NCBI GenBank assembly: GCA_028023455.1
Contig: JAQFVV010000001.1
Location: forward strand, 18,845,611 to 18,909,610
Direction: 5' to 3'
DNA from: Epiperipatus broadwayi
Taxonomy: Eukaryota > Onychophora > Udeonychophora > Euonychophora > Peripatidae
Length of the DNA stretch: 64,000 bases
In this document: in pieces, positions 1 to 11,812 of the stretch
Layout of the letters: every line of letters begins with the position of its first letter
Numbering within the stretch: the first letter of the stretch is position 1
Notes under the pieces: model-generated
Database searches by the model: none
What the model saw: only the letters and a program-made list of their open reading frames with translations
Told to the model about the DNA's origin: nothing
Made by a program: the position numbers and the translations under genes

Positions 1-1269
1 CTATTAGCTTTCCATCAATGTATTTGAAAATTCAAAGAATAAAATACATCAAGTAAGACCTTATGGGGATCCTAATATTATTCAATTTACTTGCACTTGA
101 TAAATTGATCTTCTAAAATACCTTATTATTTACTTGAATATCCTTACTTCCAATATTTAAATCTATAAGAATCTACATTAAACAAAATATGTACCCTGAT
201 AAATATAGTAATATTTATTTTATTATTACTGCTACCTTCTGCTTTTTAACATTGCCATTATTGATATTGCAACTACTTCTAGTTCTTAATTTTTTTTATT
301 TGCAAACTGCAGTTACATATCAAGATTTTGTGAGTCAGGTCATTTAAAACTTCTATTTTTTTTAGCTTCATTCATCTTTCTTTTAGGAGAAAGAAGTTTT
401 TAAGAAGAAATATCAAACATATGATAATTTTTCCAATAAAATATTTATTTCAAATTTAGTTTGAACTATCTCATTATTAATTGTGTGTCTCATATAAGAA
501 CACACAACTAATGAGTTTTTTATTGCTGAACCTGTCATTGATTTGCTTTTTCGATGCTAAACACTTTGTATATTTACACATTTATACAGAAAAAAAATTA
601 TGATAAAAAAATTTGTGTAATTCACTAAATGAAATATGGTTGTGTAAACATACACTCTCATTTTCTCAGCTGGTACAAAGTAGAGGCTCATGATAAAATA
701 TATCTATACCAATTGACTTAAAAATAGTAATGTTAAAAAAATTAATAAATAAAATAAATGAATATGAACATAGAAAGAAGTTTAAAAAGTAGGTTTGTAT
801 CAGAAACACAGAGCACACAAAAAAAGCAGGAAAGATTTATGCATCAGAAAAATACCTAGCATTGAATAATTGATTACCCATTTAGACTAATATTGGACAG
901 TTTGGCTTTCTCTGCTTTAAACAGATTATAAATTTGATTAGAACCTGATAAATCCATTTTATTCAATTTAAATTCAAACTCAAAGTTAAGTGGTAGCAAT
1001 CCTACATAAACTCCTAATAATTTATTTGAATAAAAAATTATGGGAACCTAAATATGGTTATAATCAAGATTTTTTTAATATTTTTGATCACAAAACTCAT
1101 TCACAAATAATTTTGTATTCTTCAATCTGTTCTTATTATGTAATATAATAGGCATTATTTATTTATATATATTTAAAAATTTTATTTTGTGGGTTAATCT
1201 GTGTAAGAGTTTAATTAGATATTCCAACATTTCAACTTTATCACACAAGCCCTCAACTGGGAAAGAATA
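1..1269. other. AT-rich DNA without recognisable gene
   Basis: No reading frame of recognisable content and no structured repeat was seen. Short homopolymer A and T runs only. Confidence 0.5.
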
Positions 1270-1319
1270 CTATATATATATATATATATATATCTGTAAC
1301 CTGGGAATATATTCGTATG

Positions 1320-1360
<41 letters not shown>

Positions 1361-1395
1361 GGAGATATATTCGTATGAACATATATATATATATC

Positions 1396-1433
<38 letters not shown>

Positions 1434-1480
1434 ATATATATATATATATGTAGAGAGAAGAGACAAATATATATATATAT
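1270..1480. repeat. Compound (TA)n / (GA)n microsatellite with internal duplication
   Basis: Four (TA)n tracts and a (GA)n tract lie in about 210 bp. Between them the non-simple segment ATATTCGTATGAACATATAT occurs twice (about 1307 and 1367), so a TA-flanked block of about 60 bp was duplicated in tandem. Apparent open frames here encode only Ile-Tyr repeats and are not genes. Confidence 0.9.
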
Positions 1481-2839
1481 ATCATAATTGAAATCTAAAA
1501 GTGTTCTAGGATCATTATTATTATGACTGATTATCAGTTTACTCCTAGCTTATCTATTTAAAATCATTCTTTTTACATACAATTTCTTACTATGTCTTTT
1601 AAAATCTTCTGAAATTCAATTTAATACTTTAGTCATCCATCTTTATCATAAGGTCTGATAAAATGTGTAGCTAAACTTTAATCTCTTAAATCTCTTAATA
1701 TAAAAGCTACCTCTTTATTTCCTCACTCATAAATTTTGTTTAAATCCTACCATTTATTTTGCTTTTTTTCTGATTGATTTTTATGATTTTTTTTATATAA
1801 ATGTCAACATTTTAAATCTCTAAGCGACAATGATTCTATAAATTAAGAACATTTTTTTTCTTTTGATAGATAATATATATTTTTAATATTACAATCGTTT
1901 TTTATCAAAAATAATGAAATTAAATCTTCAAATAATTTTATTATATTTTCATTTATTAATAATTTGTTTAAGATAGTTATAATTTTTAACAACTACTTTT
2001 ATTTTTTAATACTGTATGTTATTTCAACCTATGAATATTAATTTTTAGTTCCCAATTATTTTTTGTTTGCTTTTATGAAATACCATATGTAACAAATTCC
2101 AGCAACTCTGAAAAGTAATTTTTGGAAATCTTTTCTATTTTCAAATCCAAATAAATGTACTTTTACTTCTGTAATTTTTAATTTTGATTTACAAAAATCC
2201 TTTCTGTAAAATTACTGTAAAAAGTTTTAGAAAGAAAAAATTATCCCAAAATAACTTTTAATTTTTTATTTTTAAAAGTAAATCTATTGACTATGAATAC
2301 AAAGTAAAAATAGTAAAGTAAATACAAAGGGGAAAAACAAATAATTTGTCTTGAATCATGATGAGCGTTCAGACTTTTTTCAGCATTTTTGTCATTCTTC
2401 TTTAAATTGAGAATTTGGTATCTTTACTTGACAAAACATGGGCAAGGAAACAAAACACATTCCCCAGCCTTATGACCATTATAAGAGAGCTGATCTTTTG
2501 GATCTCAATCATCCAAAATGAGCATACCTATCCCTTGCTAGAGCCATCTTAGTGGCTTATGAAGAGAAACCCTTGGACAGATCAGTAAGGAAACCCCCCA
2601 GCACTGACACGAAACCTATTCTGGCAACACCACAAGGTTCCAGGTATCATTATAGATTCTTTCTAGTGAAATCATATGATCACTCTTTCTGACAGCCTTA
2701 ATCTTGTACAAAATTTCATTATGTAAATTACCGTTACTTTTCCCAAATATCAGATGGCATCTAATTGTCCAGACTATATAGTTATGATGATTGATAGTCT
2801 AATTATTCTAAAGATTCCAGTTTCCAGACATTCGTTCAG
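1481..2839. other. AT-rich DNA; moderately GC-richer patch near 2440-2650
   Basis: No gene recognised. A patch at about 2440-2650 is richer in G+C than its surroundings and lies directly beyond the 3' end of the minus-strand LINE, so it may be that element's 3' untranslated region or another worn repeat. I could not match it to a family. Confidence 0.35.
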
Positions 2840-2841
2840 GT

Positions 2842-3198
2842 TTAAAATTCTTTGTTCATACAACAAATGAGTATTGCTCTGCATTTATTTAATATCACAC
2901 AACCAAAGAAGAGATGCTGCATTGATTCATTCTTTTGATTGCACATCTGGCAGAGCAGATTTAGTTTGGCAAAGCCTCTCCTCATGACTAAAAATTCACT
3001 GATGGGGAGTGCAGTTAAATTTAATTTTATGATGAAATCCAAAAATCTGCCCTCTAGCATCCAGAATTTAAATTTCCTGATTAACAGATTGTTCAAAAGT
3101 CCCAAGAAGCCATAAGGAGTGGCTGTGGTAGGGTTAAGAAATTGGTATACATCCCAATATTTCAATTTAACCAACAACAAGTCACCTCTAATACCCAC
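2842..3198 (-). pseudogene. LINE ORF2 C-terminal domain with zf-RVT-like finger
   Basis: A 118-residue minus-strand frame ends with CQMCNQKNESMQHLFFGC (about residues 83-100). This is the Cys-X2-Cys...His-X4-Cys arrangement of the zf-RVT finger at the C-terminus of Tx1/L1-like LINE ORF2. It closely parallels the CLLCKSGNETFQHLFKEC block near 45.06-45.11 kb in the plus-strand LINE, so both elements are from related families. Confidence 0.8.
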
Positions 3199-3479
3199 CC
3201 CTTAACCAATGCAATAAACCTTTCCAGCCAAACCAAAGGTTTTACAGGTGGGGGACCTATCCATAGACAGTGGTGAGTTAGTGGAGGGGGGTGAATTAAA
3301 AAATGAAAAATAGCTTATGTAAACCAATCTTTCAGCCCAACCAACAGTTTATAGGCCTTCTATAGTAAAGGGCAAGACCATCAGCCTTTATGGGTTGACA
3401 ACATCCTTCTGTGGCTTATGGCAACAATTTTTTCCAGAGCAGTTGAGAACAAACTGAATTAATCTTCACATGGAAACCT

Positions 3480-3692
3480 TTAGTTGGCACTATTGCTGAC
3501 AGAAAATAATTTTATCTTCAGGAAGGCTAGCATATTAAGTAATGCCACCTTTCCCACTAACAACAGATAAATCCCTGAAATTGAATCAACTGTGCTATTG
3601 ACTACCTCAAGTAATTTTCTTTGAACCTGAATTCTCATATCTCTTTCAGAAACCATAAAGGGAAAACCTAGAAAATTCTGTGCTATGGCCAA
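3480..3692 (-). pseudogene. LINE RT thumb/connector fragment
   Basis: A 70-residue minus-strand frame begins AQNFLGFPF, matching the FLG-I/F-P-L/F block that follows the catalytic palm in LINE reverse transcriptases. It continues with residues resembling the region where LINE ORF2 runs into its C-terminal part. It sits just downstream of the YVDD-containing segment, in the expected order. Confidence 0.7.
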
Positions 3693-3714
3693 AAAACTAA
3701 AAGAAACTTCCTAT

Positions 3715-4005
3715 TCAATAACCTCCATGCCACAGTTTTCTCCCAATTAAAGTTGAGGTCATAGTTCTTAGAATACCAGTCCATGATCTTCTTGAGACTA
3801 TGAATATATTTTTCCGATGGAAGAAACACCACAATGTCATCGACATAGGCAAGACCCTTGACCTCTCTTCCCAGGTTTGGAATGTGGATAGCCAGCAGAT
3901 CCCCCTCTTAGCAGGTTGATGAACACTATAAATAAAAAAGTACTGAGTGGGGAACCCTGTGGGATGGAGAGATCCAGACAAAACCCAGGTGCCACTTTTC
4001 CTTTT
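3715..4005 (-). pseudogene. Reverse transcriptase core fragment of the LINE
   Basis: Minus-strand translation contains IPQGSPLSTFLF, the conserved (P)QGSPLS turn of LINE reverse transcriptases, and then AYVDDIVVFLPSEK, the catalytic (Y/F)xDD motif with both aspartates kept. A frame change lies between the two motifs, near the Asn-Leu-Leu that follows the first. The longest uninterrupted frame here (3715-3981) is the wrong frame and carries no domain. The catalytic motif survives but the frame does not, so no functional enzyme is expected. Confidence 0.85.
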
Positions 4006-4020
4006 TGTCAGTAAATATCA

Positions 4021-4990
4021 TCTTGTTTCATTATGTGGCCTAATTACTATTGATATACTTTCCTCAAAATTTAATATTATATTGGAACAATGTCATCATA
4101 TTTTAAAGCTTTTGTTATAACAGATTTATTTATTGAATCAAAGGTTCTTTAAAAATCTATAATTTGTATGCAAAATAAAATCTCACACTTTCTGCTCTAT
4201 TCTATTTTTTTAATACTTAGATAGTATGCTGCAACTAGTTTTAGATTAATTTGTTTCTTTAATTGGCTTGAGTAAAAAGTTTTTTTTATAAACAATTTAT
4301 AATCATCTTAGTGGTTATTTTATATAATGTAATAAAAGACAGATGTTTATGTAATTCATAGTACTGGTTATGTTTAATGTTAAAACATTTTGTGTGTAAC
4401 TTTGCCAATGTTTTCTATATTTAAATGCATATTAGTTACAATATGTGGTATTTTAATTTCAAATTATTGTTTAAATCACTTTTTATAATAAATATTTTTA
4501 AGTAATATCTCAAATGGAGATGAATTTAAAGTGGAAGTTATTGTGAAACCTCCACAGGCTATACATAAACTAATACCAATCTATCAATAAATAAAAAAGT
4601 ACAGAAGAAGCCCACTTATTATTTAGCTTAGATTGTATATAAGTATTCAATTTATTGACATGTTACAACGCAAAGCATGGAATTCTATATTTTAATGCAA
4701 TCTCAGTATAACTTTAATCTACTCAGAAATCATTATAAAGAAACAGAGGGAAATGTTGTGCTTCATATTTAGCAGTTATTAAATATAAACATGATCTTTA
4801 TTCTTTATTCAGGTGTTTTTAAATGTAAGACGTATACTTTTCTTCTGATTGATATAGTGATTTAAAAATAGATTACATGTATATTGAGATTATGTTGATA
4901 CATAGAATTCCTGCTCTGCACAGTGACACTCCAATAAATTGAGTATTGTATATAATCCAAGTTAAAGTGCAGGAGACCTTATTCTAAATT
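4021..4990. other. AT-rich DNA without recognisable gene
   Basis: Nothing beyond AT-rich noncoding sequence was recognised. Confidence 0.5.
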
Positions 4991-4992
4991 AA

Positions 4993-4995
<3 letters not shown>

Positions 4996-5059
<64 letters not shown>
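4996..5059. repeat. (TC)n microsatellite
   Basis: About 64 bp of nearly uninterrupted CT dinucleotides, ending shortly before the hairpin that follows. Confidence 0.95.
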
Positions 5060-5060
<1 letters not shown>

Positions 5061-5074
5061 GCGAGATCTGAGTA

Positions 5075-5089
5075 TGAAAAACCTCAGTA

Positions 5090-5131
<42 letters not shown>

Positions 5132-5145
5132 TACTGAGGTTTTTC
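5075..5145. repeat. Perfect inverted repeat with (TA)n centre
   Basis: The left arm at 5075-5097 (TGAAAAACCTCAGTAAG then TA repeats) is exactly mirrored at 5123-5145. The arms extend into a central (TA)n run, so one strand could form a hairpin of about 35 bp. The perfect match of the non-simple 17 bp in each arm is not expected from slippage alone. It may be a tiny MITE or a snap-back duplication. Confidence 0.85.
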
Positions 5146-8100
5146 AGTAGATAATTTCATCTACATTTGAGTTATGACTATTAATGTTTACATCTATTAA
5201 CTGTTGTTTCATTTAATATGCAGGGGTTGTTAAATATGAAGTACAGACTTTCTCTCTGATTTTCATAGTGATTTTAAAATGGCTCATGGATGTACTGATA
5301 TTGCATTAATATACACAATTCACATTCTGCATTGCAACATGTCAAAAAATTGCATGCTTATATATGATCCAAGATAAAATACAGATTGTTCCACCTGTAA
5401 TTATTCATTTTTTGATGGATACGTATTAGTTTATATATAGCTCACTGTGGATTTCTAGTAATTTCTGCTTTTATTTAAATAATATTTTGTGAAATTATTC
5501 CACACAATTTACCATTTTTTATCCTATAACCAATTCTTTTGTTTATTACTGTAACAATTCATTCAATTCCAATATTTCATTTATATCTTTATTATTTTTA
5601 TTCTGCTCTGACATTTCATTTGTTTTTCTATTTCTGATTTCTAAATACTTTGTTCTATTTTACTGAAATATTTATGCTTTAACTACTATTTTTTTGTTTC
5701 TGTTATATGTGTAGATGTTTTAGTACATGATTAAATCTGAGCTATCTTAAAATTACTAATACTTAGAAATGATTTGTCAATGGATTTTCATTTATATTCC
5801 TAGAAAATATTCTGAAATTAGAGATATTATTTATTGCTACTGTTTTTCTAACAGATTTATCTATAGCTTTGCTTTTGCATATATTTCGCATATCACTCAT
5901 TAATGATTTTTTATTTTTAACAAATCTATCGCCAGCTTTTTGCTTATATGTGTTTTAAATGTATGCCATTCACATTTATTCTATTTATATATTTTACACA
6001 TCCATTAAAAATATGTATAATAGTATGTCATTTATAAAGTTAGATTTCGTTTAACATTTGCTTAAATATAAAAGCATCTTGGTATAGTGATTGAACATCA
6101 TTACTAAGTTCATAATTTTGGGTTAAATCTAGTCTAGATAAAATTTGAATTTATTTTAAAATAATTACTCATAGTCAACAATACCAAACTACTTAACTAA
6201 TCTTGGTTGATAAATGGGTTTATTGATAATAGATGGTAAATATTCTGATTAACTTGAAGACAACACGCTGAACCACGAGTATAAAAACAAAATATACAAA
6301 TGCGAAAGAGTTTAATGACTAAATATCTTTATACATTTTTCATTACAATCAATAATAATTTTAATTTCCTTGACAATATTTAGTTAAACATAATAATTCT
6401 AATATTAAAACACATATTGAAATATGTGCGTGTCTTGTTATTTACATATATTTACAGATTTAAAATCCCAAAATTTGTTAAACTTCGGCATTGTCAAGTT
6501 TTTTATAGATTTTCAAAATTTATCTCACGTAAATTATATTTTGAAATTTTATAAAATATTGCTACAAAAAAAACGTGTTTTGTTTATAATTGTCCAAATC
6601 CAAAAATTCGTACTTTTGTAGTGTTAGACTTTTTAAAAAAAAATGTACAGCGCTTGTAGCAAAATTACATTTTAAAAAAAAATGTTACTACTTCTCTTCA
6701 CGGTTTATTTTTTAAAAGCTCCTTTTTATAACATCTAGATGCATCTAAATCAACATTGTTTGAAATGTAGCTTGTGAAACTTTAAATAATTCAATTATCC
6801 AAACAAATATTATATCGAGATGTAATGAACGATGCCCTCCAATTATATTAAATATAACAAACAAATAATTTCCAGTTTATAAAACAATCAGTAAAAATCA
6901 TTTAATTCACCATGTTGATTTAAGATGTGACGTAAATCCCTAACTTTTATAAAAGCTAATGAAACAGTGACAAGCATAATTGAATGTAGTATTAATTCTA
7001 CAACATCTGTTAAAAATTTAGTTTTTTTTTTTTGTTAGCTGAATTATTAATTAAAATTAAAAATACGATTAAACTAATTTTAGTTAAAAGTAGTACAAAA
7101 ATTCCAAAAAATAGTTTGTTTTTTTTGTGCTTCATCATATCCAGAATAATATCGTTGCTTTTTTTTATTATTATTAAATTAAAAATTATTTTCATTAACA
7201 CTTATGTTGCCATATCTATCAGTATTTTTCCACATGTTATAAAATATGACTGCACGCATAAACTGTATTGGACTGCAAAAGAGTATGAGAAAAATCCTAC
7301 TTCTCTTTTTAACATTAATCAGCATAAAATCATTTTTCACTTCTATTGTTAAATCGTTTTATTTTAAGTTTAATACCGTTAATAGTTTTTGGGTGGACAT
7401 CGGGTAATGATTTATTTAAATCTTTACTAAAATACGCTAAAATATTATTAGTTTTAACATTTGAAAATAAAAAATTATAATATATATTATAGTAATATCT
7501 TTATATCAGATTTTATATTTGATCAAAGAAAAAAATTTTGTTTTTTTTGTTTCTATTTTATTTTTCTGCGCAAGTGTATTTTTATTGAAAATACGTATTT
7601 AAATAATCGATTAATACATTATCCAAACAAGTTATAAATAAATATCAAGAAAAAAATTAATCATAAACCAGATCTTAATTAAAATTACTGAAGTAATTTT
7701 TGAATCCAATATTTTATATATGTGCACATACACAACCAATAGTATATATTTGAGATAATTGATCGGATAGATAGTCCATATTTATATATGTCTATTTCTT
7801 TGCAACAAACCAAAGAATGATTAATTATTGAAATAATAATATAAAAGGATCATTTATGATACCCCTTGTTTGACTTTCCCTCTTTCCCTCACTTATCTGT
7901 ATTTATGAGAAGATCTAGTTTGATATTTGTTTAATCCTTTCTTGTAAACAACATTATACACTTGAGAAAGGTTTGACACAGAATAGAACGGACATCCAAA
8001 CTTTACAAATGACATCAAATTTGCTTTCAATAATACAATACATGACCACTGGGCATAAAAAAAAGTGATTCATATTTTTTTATGTCATGCCCTCAACCAA

Positions 8101-8865
8101 TGCCCAGTAGTAGCCAATTAATCCATATATAAAATTTTAATAGTATGATTTCATTTAATATTATTTTAATAGTCATGAATATAGTGTGAACGTACTGAAA
8201 GCTAAAACAGCAACTTTAAAAAAGTTTGAAAGTGCATCTTATTTCAATTAAACTTTTGAGAAGTATATAGACATTTATCTATGCATTTGATAAAACTTTT
8301 CATTAAAACATATCATTTCATATACAAAAATATGTGATGTGAGACTTAAGTATAATTAAAAAAAGATATTAAACATAGAAAAAGAAGGGTAGAGTTGATT
8401 TATTGTAGGTATTTATGTTTAATTTAAAATATATATTAATCTTTATACAAGGCATGAATTTAATATAGTACTTCTTATCTTAAGCTAACTTTTTTGTTAA
8501 GTACATACTGTTAATCTACATCTATATCATCCTATCATTTTCCTAAAGAAAGAAAAAATGTTATAATAGATGGAAACTATTGTAACAATACTTTGAAAAT
8601 ATATTTAGGCATATAATACTCCTTCTGTGTATAAAGCTATTACTTTATAATTTGATAATGAGAACAGTACACTAAGTATATACAAATAAAATGTCCATTG
8701 ATTAATAAACTATTGTAATAACAATAAAAATAATAAATATAATGGTAATAATCTATTATATACAGTCTTTCAATTTATAGAAATATTCAGTTAATTCCTT
8801 AACTTGCCTTAACTGCCTTTAAATTCTAAAAACAAAACAGAAGTAAACATCAACATCTCAAATCC
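5146..8865. other. AT-rich DNA without recognisable gene
   Basis: The open frames at 6424-6621 and 7010-7352 are low-complexity Ile/Leu/Lys/Phe and overlap on opposite strands, as expected by chance in very AT-rich DNA. A small imperfect inverted repeat sits at about 8045-8110 (CCACTGGGCAT and its complement ATGCCCAGTAG). No gene was recognised. Confidence 0.5.
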
Positions 8866-9195
8866 CATGAATCCCAAATTTTTTATTTCTATTTATTAAA
8901 ATTGCCTCCTTAATTTTTCTTTTATTTTGATGTCTTTCTTCATGAAAAATTTTAACACTCTCAATATCAAACTTAAATTTATATTTACATGGTCTTTTAT
9001 GATCCAAGAAAACTGAATTAGTCATTTTCATTATTATTTTTACTTTTCACATGCTTATATAATAATTCATGCTCCTTTAATCTTTTTCAATACTGCATCT
9101 CGATTCACCTATATATGATAACATACACCCACAAAAAATTTGATACACAATATTATTTTTCTGCTTGACAAATATGAGATTTTTAGAATTATTCT

Positions 9196-9405
9196 CTAAT
9201 TTATTTGTAACATAAAATGAAGCATTAAACACATTCTTATATATATATATATATCCTTAAAATTTTTCGCTTCAGCATTTGAAATATATGGAATAGATAT
9301 CCATTTTTTACTATCAATCTTCAACTCCTTTAAACCATTATAATTCTTTTTAAATTGACATAAAGTATTGTTAATCTGTTCTATCTTATAACCAACTTCA
9401 AACAA
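9196..9405 (-). pseudogene. PLE linker between RT and GIY-YIG (left copy)
   Basis: The 69-residue frame is nearly identical to residues 1-50 of the plus-strand frame at 10961-11290 (shared block KIEQINNTLCQFKKNYNGLK). It diverges at the right end where a TA-rich expansion (9239-9254) has changed the frame. Confidence 0.8.
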
Positions 9406-9771
9406 TTCCTTGGCAAATATCTCAATATTTTTTTAATTTATCACTCTGGTAATGACATAATTTTTCATTACAAAACAAAAAAGATCTAAAACTTACCATC
9501 TTATGCATAATTGGTATTTTTGATTTACAATTTATATATCCCCTTTTTTTGCAATGGTTGATTATTAATTTATACTTAACTCACTATTATCTCTTGTAAT
9601 AATTAAATCCAAATACTTAATACTTTTGTCCTGTTCCTTTTCAATAATCCATTTCAAGCATTCAAATTATTTTACTCCTCTACAAGCAAATTCATAGTAT
9701 TGGTATTTCTGCAAACAAAACATCATCTACTTACCTTTTGTAAATTTTAATATCTTTAAAAGAACACATAT

Positions 9772-10056
9772 TTAAAATAGTACTCTCATATGCAGACAAA
9801 ACAAAATTGCAAAGTTGTTCAACAACAGGCAGACCCATAAGCCAACTTTTAAACATTTTATAATATCTACCTTCAAAAGAATAACAATGTTATCATCAAA
9901 TTTTTTTAAAGAATCAATAAGAAATTTTATCACATATTTACAAACACCTTTACTTTTTAATGCATGTACAATTATTTTTATGGAATTTACTCTATCAATA
10001 GAATCATTCATTTCTGTCACATCTAATGAAGCAATAACATCATTCTCAATAATCAC
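9772..10056 (-). pseudogene. PLE reverse transcriptase palm fragment (left copy)
   Basis: The 94-residue frame contains ENDVIASLDVTEMNDSIDRV, the PLE motif A region (normally SLDVTSLYTNIP with the first catalytic aspartate). It matches the plus-strand frame at 10320-10520 almost residue for residue up to about residue 60. No complete RT remains. Confidence 0.85.
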
Positions 10057-10319
10057 TATATTTTTAAAAAATGCTAAAAATAAAGCTTTAAATAATAATG
10101 TGAACTGTAAGATATATCCGTCCTGTCCTGTATGTCCTCACTTTTGCAAATATAATGTTACATAAAGAAGGTAATCCTTTGTGAATTATAATTGATTTTG
10201 TTGGTTTATTTATGTATCAGACTTCTAAATATATTGGTAAGCTGTTATATGAGTTTTAAAGATTTGGGTAAAATACTATTGCTTCATTTTTTGACTTTGT
10301 AAATAGAATTAAAAATATA

Positions 10320-10520
10320 ATGATTAATGAGAATGATGTTATTGCTTTATTAGATGTGACAGAAATGTATGGTTCTATTGATAGAGTGGATTCCATAAAA
10401 ATAATTGATCATGCATTAAAAAATAAAGATGTTTGTAAACATGTGATAAAATTTATTATTCATTCTTTAAATTTTTTTGATGATAACATTGTTGCTTCTT
10501 TTGAAGGTGGATATTATTAA
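10320..10520 (+). pseudogene. PLE reverse transcriptase motif A fragment (right copy)
   Basis: The 66-residue frame holds NDVIALLDVTEMYGSIDRVD, the PLE motif A block with the catalytic aspartate in LLDVT. The downstream FDDNIV-S-FEGGYY region then loses frame. The catalytic YVDDV lies 110 bp downstream in another frame. Confidence 0.85.
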
Positions 10521-10589
10521 ATGTCTAAAAATTTGGCCTATGTGTATTACACAAGTTTGCAATTCTGTTTTCTCTACATATGAGAGTAA

Positions 10590-10800
10590 TATTTTAAATG
10601 TATTCTTTTAAAGATATTAAAATTTACAAAAGGTATGTGGATGATGTTTTTGTGTGCAGAAATACCAACACTATAAATTTTCTTGTAGAGAAGTAAAATA
10701 ATTTGAATGGCTTGAAATAGACTATTGAAAAGGAACAGGACAAAAGTATTAAGTATTTGGATTTAATTATTACAAGAGATAATATGTTAAGTTATAAATT
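10590..10800 (+). pseudogene. PLE catalytic YVDDV region (right copy)
   Basis: Translation gives KIYKRYVDDVFVCRNTNTINF, the RYVDD block of PLE reverse transcriptases, with both aspartates (YVDDV at 10634-10648). After a stop, NGLKQTIEKEQDKSIKYLDL follows, corresponding to the usual E-x5-F/Y-LDL sequence after the palm. Frame is the same as that of the GIY-YIG segment. Confidence 0.85.
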
Positions 10801-10960
10801 AATAATCAAACCATTGTAAAAAAAGGGAATATATAAATTGTAAATCAAAAGTATAAATTATGCATAAGATGGCAAGTTTTAGATCTTTTTTGTTTTGTAA
10901 TAAAAATTATGTCATTACTAGTGTGATAATTAAAAAAATATTGAGATATTTGCCAAGGAA

Positions 10961-11480
10961 TTGATTGAAGTTGGTTATAAGATAGAACAGATTAACAATA
11001 CTTTATGTCAATTTAAAAAGAATTATAATGGTTTAAAGGAATTGAAGATTGATAGTAAAAAATGGATATCTATTCCATATATTTCAAATGCTCAAGTGAA
11101 ATTTTTTAAGGATATATATAAGAATGTGTTTAATGTTTCATTTTGTGTTACAAATAATGTTAATAAATTAGTGAATAATTCTAAAAATGTCATACCTGTC
11201 AAGCAGAAAAGTAATGTTGTGTATCAAATTTTTTGTGGATGTATGTTATCATATATAGGTGAAACAAGGTGCAGTATTGAAAAAAATTAAAGGAGCATGA
11301 ATTGTTATACAAGCATGTGAAAAGTAAAAATAAAAAAAGTTATTCTTGGATCATAAAAGGACATGTAAATATAAATTTAAATTTGATATTGAAAATGTTA
11401 AAATTCTTCATGAAGAGAGAAATCACGATAAAAGAAAAAAAAATAAGGAGGCAATTTTAATAAATAGAAATAAATGAATA
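10961..11480 (+). pseudogene. PLE linker and GIY-YIG endonuclease remnant (right copy)
   Basis: Residues 86-105 of the 109-residue frame (10961-11290) read SNVVYQIFCGCMLSYIGETR. This is the GIY-YIG signature of PLEs (here VYQI...SYIGET, with the two cysteines often seen between them). After a stop, downstream frames continue KEHELLYKHVKSKNKKSYSW and then HDKRKKNKEAILINR, matching the EH and R/K-x-EA-x-I parts of the same domain. The endonuclease is recognisable but broken in at least two places. Confidence 0.85.
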
Positions 11481-11599
11481 TAATTAATAGACAAGCTGCT
11501 AACATTAAAATTTGGAATTCATAGGATTTGAATTGATGACATTTGCTTCCATTTTGTTTTGTGAATTAAATGGCAGTTGCAGTATGTTAAGGAATTAAC

Positions 11600-11812
11600 C
11601 CAAGGTACTTCTGCAGATGGACAATTGAAATCTTAAACTGATATCCAAGAGATTGTAAAAAACCCAGAAAAAGACCACAGGTGAGATGGACAGATGAAAT
11701 AAGAAAGTGTGCTGGGGTGATAAGGAGAATAGAAGCTAAAAATTGAAAAAGATGGATTGAACTTGGAAAGATTTTCATGCTGCAGTGGATTAATAATGGT
11801 TGATGATGATGA
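11600..11812 (+). mobile_element. RTE/BovB-like LINE 3' end
   Basis: One plus-strand frame (11603-11803, two internal stops) gives KKPRKRPQVRWTDEIRKCAG, then KRWIELGKIFMLQW and a terminal stop. This is the C-terminal GRP-x-x-RW-x-D-x-I...RDR-x-W...EAF-x-x-QW block of RTE-clade LINEs. Directly after it comes a TGATGATGATGA tail (11801-11812), typical of RTE elements, which end in short simple repeats. Only the last ~70 codons remain, so it is a heavily 5'-truncated copy. It lies about 75 bp beyond the PLE pair and is otherwise unrelated to it. Confidence 0.75.

Larger units (their letters stand above)
2840..4020 (-). mobile_element. Decayed non-LTR retrotransposon (LINE), 3' half of ORF2
   Basis: Read on the minus strand from 4020 to 2840, this fragment gives in order a reverse transcriptase palm, the region after the palm (FLGFPF, like the FLGIPL block usual in LINE RTs) and a C-terminal Cys/His finger. 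The reading is spread over several frames with stops, so the copy is dead. The order and the terminal finger match Tx1/L1-like LINEs, the same broad type as the element at 40.55-45.5 kb. No endonuclease or ORF1 is visible upstream of 4020, consistent with 5' truncation, which is common in LINE insertion. Confidence 0.85.
8866..10120 (-). mobile_element. Penelope-like element, left copy of a head-to-head pair
   Basis: Read on the minus strand, this is the inverted counterpart of 10258-11526. It encodes a PLE reverse transcriptase palm (9772-10056), then the VDDV catalytic block near 9730 where the tyrosine codon has become a stop, a linker (9196-9405) and the remains of a GIY-YIG endonuclease region (about 8900-9195). 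The 3' end is near 8866. Many stops and frame changes show it is dead. PLE enzymes join an RT related to telomerase to a GIY-YIG endonuclease; that order is what is seen here. Confidence 0.85.
10258..11526 (+). mobile_element. Penelope-like element, right copy of a head-to-head pair
   Basis: This plus-strand copy carries PLE RT motif A (10320-10520), the catalytic YVDDV (10634-10648), a linker and a GIY-YIG endonuclease (10961-11480), ending near 11526. The motif-A frame differs from the frame of the rest, and stops occur between segments. It is inverted relative to 8866-10120 with about 140 bp of less similar DNA between the 5' ends. Both copies are truncated at about the same point in the RT N-terminus, as expected if they arose from one inverted event rather than two unrelated insertions. 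Confidence 0.88.

Noticed and set aside
1187-1485. Ile-Tyr repeat frames
   Set aside because: Translation of (TA)n microsatellite.
3715-3981. 88-codon minus-strand frame as a gene
   Set aside because: It is the wrong frame of the RT core; the real motifs are in neighbouring frames.
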